Source of the DNA: Lophius americanus
Lineage: Eukaryota > Chordata > Actinopteri > Lophiiformes > Lophiidae
Direction of reading: 5' to 3'
Length of the DNA stretch: 64,000 bases
Assembly (NCBI GenBank): GCA_037951165.1
Contig: JBBDHG010000054.1
Coordinates: 4,168,001 to 4,232,000, forward strand
Below the pieces are notes generated by a model. The model saw only the letters and a program-made list of their open reading frames with translations, did not search any database and had not been told where the DNA came from. Numbering within the stretch: the stretch's first letter is position 1; every line of letters begins with the position of its first letter. A program made the position numbers and the translations under genes. Shown one piece after another: positions 60,501-64,000 of this stretch.

Positions 60501-61419
60501 TATTTGTATGTGCCTGTGTGTGTTTGCGTGTGTGTTAGGCCAGACTCTACCCTTACAGTGCTGTTCTTTTTGGATCCACCCCCACTGTTTATGCCCCAGC
60601 AGCTGGGAGAAGGGTAGGAACTGATATCAATAATGCTACAAACCCCTGTGGATGTGTCCTATACACTCCATTATAGATGACAACGTGCCCCCCGCCTTCC
60701 GTCACCCATGTATTACAACGTGGTTTCCCGGTACGAAATCAGGCGTTGAGAGTTTTTAGGAGTCCATTTGAACGTTGAGGAACAAGATGTGCATGCGATT
60801 GGAGGGAGTACATTCATTTGACAGCCTTAAGTGTATACAACTCATCGTTTCATCCACTTTTCTTTTTTTTGAGTAGTATGTGTGTCTTCAAAATTAATCA
60901 GAGAAAAGCTAGTCCAGAGAGATATCTACTGTATTTTCATGCTGAGTGTCATAAAGGGCACGACGAGATGTGTTTTACTATAATTTATGATCAGTTGTAA
61001 ACTTTTTGGGATGTGATTACTAATGTTCTCTGTCAACAGGGAGGCGATTCCCATTATGTGGTATAATGGGAACGGGAATATCGCTCAAATAATTTAGCAC
61101 TTTTCTCCTTCCATTGGAACAACTCATCTGGGAGCTATGTTAAAAACCTCTGGGTGCAATCTGTCTCGATTACTGGCCAGACGTCTCATTGTATGCTGTC
61201 TTAAAGCAATTAGTCTGCACTTAAACATTCTCAGTCTGAGTCACTGAACGCTGCTGCTGTAATTTTCTCTTTTTTTTTTTCATAAGCATTCCTTCTCCAC
61301 CCAATTTCGCTCTACTTCTTTTTCTCACATCTGTCATTCTGCACTCTATTTATCCATCACTTTTGCCAGTTCTTTCACACTCTGTTTGGCTCTCTCCTGA
61401 GTCACCTTCACTCCCTCAC
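60501..61419. other. Non-coding, possibly partly conserved
   Basis: No gene. 61050-61260 ('gcaattagtctgcactt', 'gtcactgaacgctgctgc') is unique and could be conserved non-coding DNA. Confidence 0.35.
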
Positions 61420-61472
61420 CTCGTCTTCTTCCTCCTCCTCTTCCTCCTCCTCCTCCTCCTCCTCCTTTTCCT
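61420..61472. repeat. (TCC)n/(TCT) microsatellite
   Basis: A polypyrimidine tract of TCC triplets with a few TTC interruptions. The poly-Leu and poly-Arg frames on the two strands come from it. Such mirror-type pyrimidine tracts can form triplex DNA. Confidence 0.9.
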
Positions 61473-61700
61473 CTGCTGTGTTTTATGGCTAAAAGCTGTT
61501 ATTCCGCTCGGCTGCAACCCTACTCCTCTCTGTAATATTTCATTCATCAGAACAATTAAAGCGGAACATTGGTTTCCAGGGTGATAATTAGAATTTGATG
61601 AGTGAACCTGAACGCCACCAGGACAAGACAGCTTGATTACTCTCATTTGCCAGTCTCTGTGCTATTCCAGGGTAATTATCCATTGTCTTGTCAAGCAAAT
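61473..61700. promoter_or_regulatory. Possible conserved non-coding element
   Basis: Unique sequence with 'ttttatggctaaaagc' (61481), 'gaacaattaaagcgg', 'gtgataattagaatttga' (61580) and 'gggtaattatccattg' (61670). SOX-like (gaacaat) and homeodomain-like words are closely spaced. Inference only. Confidence 0.3.
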
Positions 61701-62446
61701 AAAGGGAGAAAACAGCCATGAAATGGAGAGAGGGGAGACCCAGAGAGACAGATAGAACCAGAAATATGGAGGTAAAAAGAGTCATGGGAGAGTTTGCTTG
61801 AGATAAGTGGCTTGTAATAGGAGCAGGTTTTCCGGATAGCGATACACCACATTTATTCCATCTCCTGATGCTATTCAGTAAAACTCCTGTGACATTTCTA
61901 ACTCTGTGCCCTGCAACAGAGAACTTGCTTCCACATTAAATCCCATTCTTGCGGTTTTAGTATTTGTACCAGCCCAAAACATTTGTTTTGTCCTTGGGTA
62001 AGTATTCCCGTTTTATGTTTTTTTTTTTACATTTATGCTACATTTTGGTGGATAGCATGTTTTGCACCAACCACCAAGTCAAATTCCTTGTTGGTGTGAC
62101 TTACTTTTGCAAAAACAGTTTTACTAATTCTGTTGAGACATGTCGCTTCCAGCCCCAAACTAATTGAGAATAGGTAGGGCGGTTGGATTTTTCTATTGGA
62201 CAAAAACATGCTTAAGAGGTATGGCAGTGTGCTCTGTTACTTAGAAACGTACCCGTCGATATGAGAGAAAATTATTCTTGGTTCACCAAAAAAGTATTGT
62301 TTCAGCTTTTAATCAAAATAGAATATGTGGAAAATCTACAAAATCCTTCTTAAAGGGTGGACTATTTCATATATATTTAAGTTGCAGTCCCCTAGGAGCT
62401 GAAGAGTGTTGCTGGGGAGAAGCGTTTGGAATACCCTTCTTAGCCT
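61701..62446. other. Non-coding, no feature seen
   Basis: No recognised gene or repeat. Confidence 0.5.
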
Positions 62447-62495
62447 ACTACCGTCACGACCCGACCCCGGATAAACTGAAGAAAATGAAATGGAA
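62447..62495 (+). pseudogene. RTE-clade LINE 3' terminus (about 45 bp)
   Basis: 'accgtcacgacccgacccc' then 'ggataaactgaagaaaatg' is the characteristic last coding and tail region of the RTE family seen at 38165. Extreme 5' truncation, as is typical of LINE insertions. Confidence 0.75.
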
Positions 62496-62504
62496 TAGTA
62501 ATGT

Positions 62505-62740
62505 TGGTGAAGGCGATACTGCTGGCACTACAACCAGGGCCTGAAGGGTTAGCAGACACCGACTGTATAGCTATTCAGAACAAAAAGGATCAGCAAGCCA
62601 GCAAACATTCTATCACCTGGGGAGCACCAGAGCTGGGGAGCAAGCTCCAGTCCAGTTCCTCTGGAGAGGTTCTTGCCACTGCGCTGGACTGGCAGTTTCA
62701 AGTCGACCTTGGAAGTTAAGTCAAGTTTTCAGAGAGTATT
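62505..62740 (+). repeat. Dispersed repeat, copy B (pair with 20040-20290)
   Basis: The better preserved member of the pair. 'gcgatactgctggcactac', 'gggcctgaagggttagcag', 'acaccgac', 'cagagctggggagcaagctc', 'ggttcttgccactgcgctgg' and 'actggcagtttcaagtcgac' follow in order. It begins about 10 bases after an RTE 3' terminus. Either the two belong to one composite element or the RTE copy inserted beside it. Confidence 0.7.
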
Positions 62741-62854
62741 GCGACCAATTCACTTACCAGACGTGGTGTTAGTATTTTTTCATTCATTTTTCACACGCAC
62801 AGGAAAACATGGTGGAATTAATCCTTCAATGTTGTCCTTAACTGTTTGCTTGGC

Positions 62855-63120
62855 TCTCTATTTCTCCCTAAAATTTCTGACTGAACCTGTTTATAATATA
62901 GCCAAATTGCATGCATGTAATCAATAGTAAGGGGCAAAGGATGGAGCTCTGGGGGATACCACCTGTCAAAGGGGCCAACGAGGAGGTGGCATTAATCACG
63001 GCTATTGAGAAGGTCCTATTCGATAAGTGGAATTTTCTTTTTAGCATATTAAAGCATGTGAAGACTTATCTAATGGGGTCAAATCCTTTTCTAAAACATG
63101 GTTTATCAAAAGGTTGAGCT
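62855..63120 (-). pseudogene. L2-clade LINE fragment (reverse-transcriptase motif region)
   Basis: On the minus strand the frame reads FNMLKRKFHLSNRTFSIAV, then INATSSLAPLTGG, then IPQSSILCPLLL. The last part is the RT motif usually written GVPQGSILGPLLF, here with Gly-to-Ser and Gly-to-Cys changes. An ITCMQFGYII stretch (normally LYMLPLG-like) follows before a stop. The Asp-Asp catalytic motif, which should lie further on, is not present. It is a different and more decayed copy than 22775-24720. Confidence 0.7.
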
Positions 63121-63124
63121 AATC

Positions 63125-64000
63125 TGAGATAATAAACAATGGCTGGCGGGTCATCTGTGAGTCAGTTGAGGTCAGGTGCCGGGGCTTTGGCGGCTGCTCA
63201 TCAGTGCGTATGCTCCTTGATGCAAGAGGCTGCTGAAGAGGCCTTACGATGGCTGGGTGAAGGCGCTAATGATTAAAGACCCGATCGTGGTTATGACTGC
63301 AGGTTCATCAGGGAAGACGTGTCCAAGTAGCACCAGAAAGTGTATTTCAGGACGAGGGCAAGTTTACATAGTACAAAAAACCCAGCATTGTGCTGAAGAG
63401 ATCAACACTGACTTTTCTTGTCACGTTCAATATTACGGCTTGTGACCAATTAGTCCAAATATATTCCTTGTTGGAGCCAATAATTTAAATCATGATCAAG
63501 CATGCATGAATTAATAGACTTTGGCACTTGGTTAATACGCCTCAACATGACTGCGTCGTCTCTGCCGCGCGTCAAACGACAAACACACACACATACACAC
63601 ACACACACACACTTGTCTCCATTGCAAATTTATAAAGGCTAGTATCAGTATGTGGGGTCATGGTGGCACAGGTGCGTGTGCTGCATGTTTATCTGCTCGT
63701 CAAGATTGTTGAATTATTTACCGCTAGTTTGCGGGCCGTATACAGTCTGTTTTCTCTGAAGTATCAACTAATCAATTAATTTGTCATTGGCCATTCAAGG
63801 TTGCAACCTGGGAGGATCAACAAATGAAAGAGACGTTTAATCTTGACCTCAGGAATATAAAGCTGCAGTGTTTGTTTGTCAATATGTGTGTTTTCTATTG
63901 TTCCCTCCACGGGTGTGTATGCAAGCTGAGGTCTATCATGGATCAATACGCACATCTACATACGAGAGGTTTAAATGTACACTAGTGTGTGTTTGTGTGT
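63125..64000. other. Non-coding apart from a CA array
   Basis: 63130-63440 follows the L2 fragment and may be more LINE-derived sequence, but no motif is visible. The remainder is unique-looking, with GT-rich sequence at the window end. Confidence 0.45.
63581..63614. repeat. (CA)n microsatellite
   Basis: CA dinucleotides with one interruption (cata). Confidence 0.9.

Noticed and set aside
61363..61646. Leu-rich plus frame and Arg-rich minus frame
   Set aside because: Both are produced by the (TCC)n tract.

Overview
The window looks like a gene-poor stretch of a teleost (probably percomorph) fish nuclear genome, either intergenic or inside very long introns. It is AT-rich, has no bacterial-style gene packing and no open reading frame longer than 173 codons. 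Its recognisable content is fish-type repeats: an L2/Maui-like LINE, RTE/Rex3-like LINE tails, a restriction-like-endonuclease LINE remnant, several DNA-transposon derivatives and many microsatellites. I recognise no complete protein-coding host gene. The best host-gene candidate is one exon-like segment at 39352-39511, with a pyrimidine-rich acceptor, a clean donor and a 53-codon open frame. A transcript-3'-end-like block with a polyadenylation signal lies at about 57600-58310.

Layout. 0-8 kb: mostly unique sequence, a duplicated 115-bp repeat (about 2372 and 5584) and a degenerate LINE at 6660-7960. 8-18 kb: a 114-bp (AT)n tract abutting a repeat copy, an RTE fragment (10535), a near-perfect long hairpin (11567), an L1/Tx1-like LINE fragment on the minus strand (12100), and two long copies of the family described below. 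18-25 kb: an interspersed repeat (18136), a dispersed repeat shared with 62.5 kb, a DNA-transposon remnant (21643) and the largest element, a broken L2-clade LINE (22775-24720). 25-39 kb: mostly featureless, with further repeat copies and RTE fragments. 39-46 kb: the candidate exon, a nested transposon-in-transposon locus (42875-43836) and a hAT-like non-autonomous element (44806-45216). 46-64 kb: more repeat copies, a 22-bp minisatellite-like array (50330-50780), AT-rich tracts, stretches that read like vertebrate conserved non-coding DNA, and LINE fragments at 62.4-63.1 kb.

The most interesting signal is an interspersed family with about ten copies here, on both strands (1150, 8998, 13595, 16972, 27830, 31665, 39700, 42875, 48519 and 52115). 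It covers roughly 6% of the window. Its left end begins TATATCCC and forms a short hairpin. An inverted copy of that end (GGGATATA) lies not at the right terminus but about 35 bp inside it. A right-end hairpin (TGCTGTC...GACAGCA) follows, and the element closes with about CCTAGTT. This asymmetric architecture matches non-autonomous Helentron/Helitron2-type elements (HINEs). Two copies differ in the left hairpin by paired base changes that keep the stem intact. The Helentron assignment is inference from structure; no replicase-encoding partner lies in the window.

No operon, CRISPR array, rRNA or convincing tRNA gene is visible. The elements are almost all dead fossils. Any function of the window is more likely to lie in distal regulatory sequence or unrecognised exons than in the repeats.
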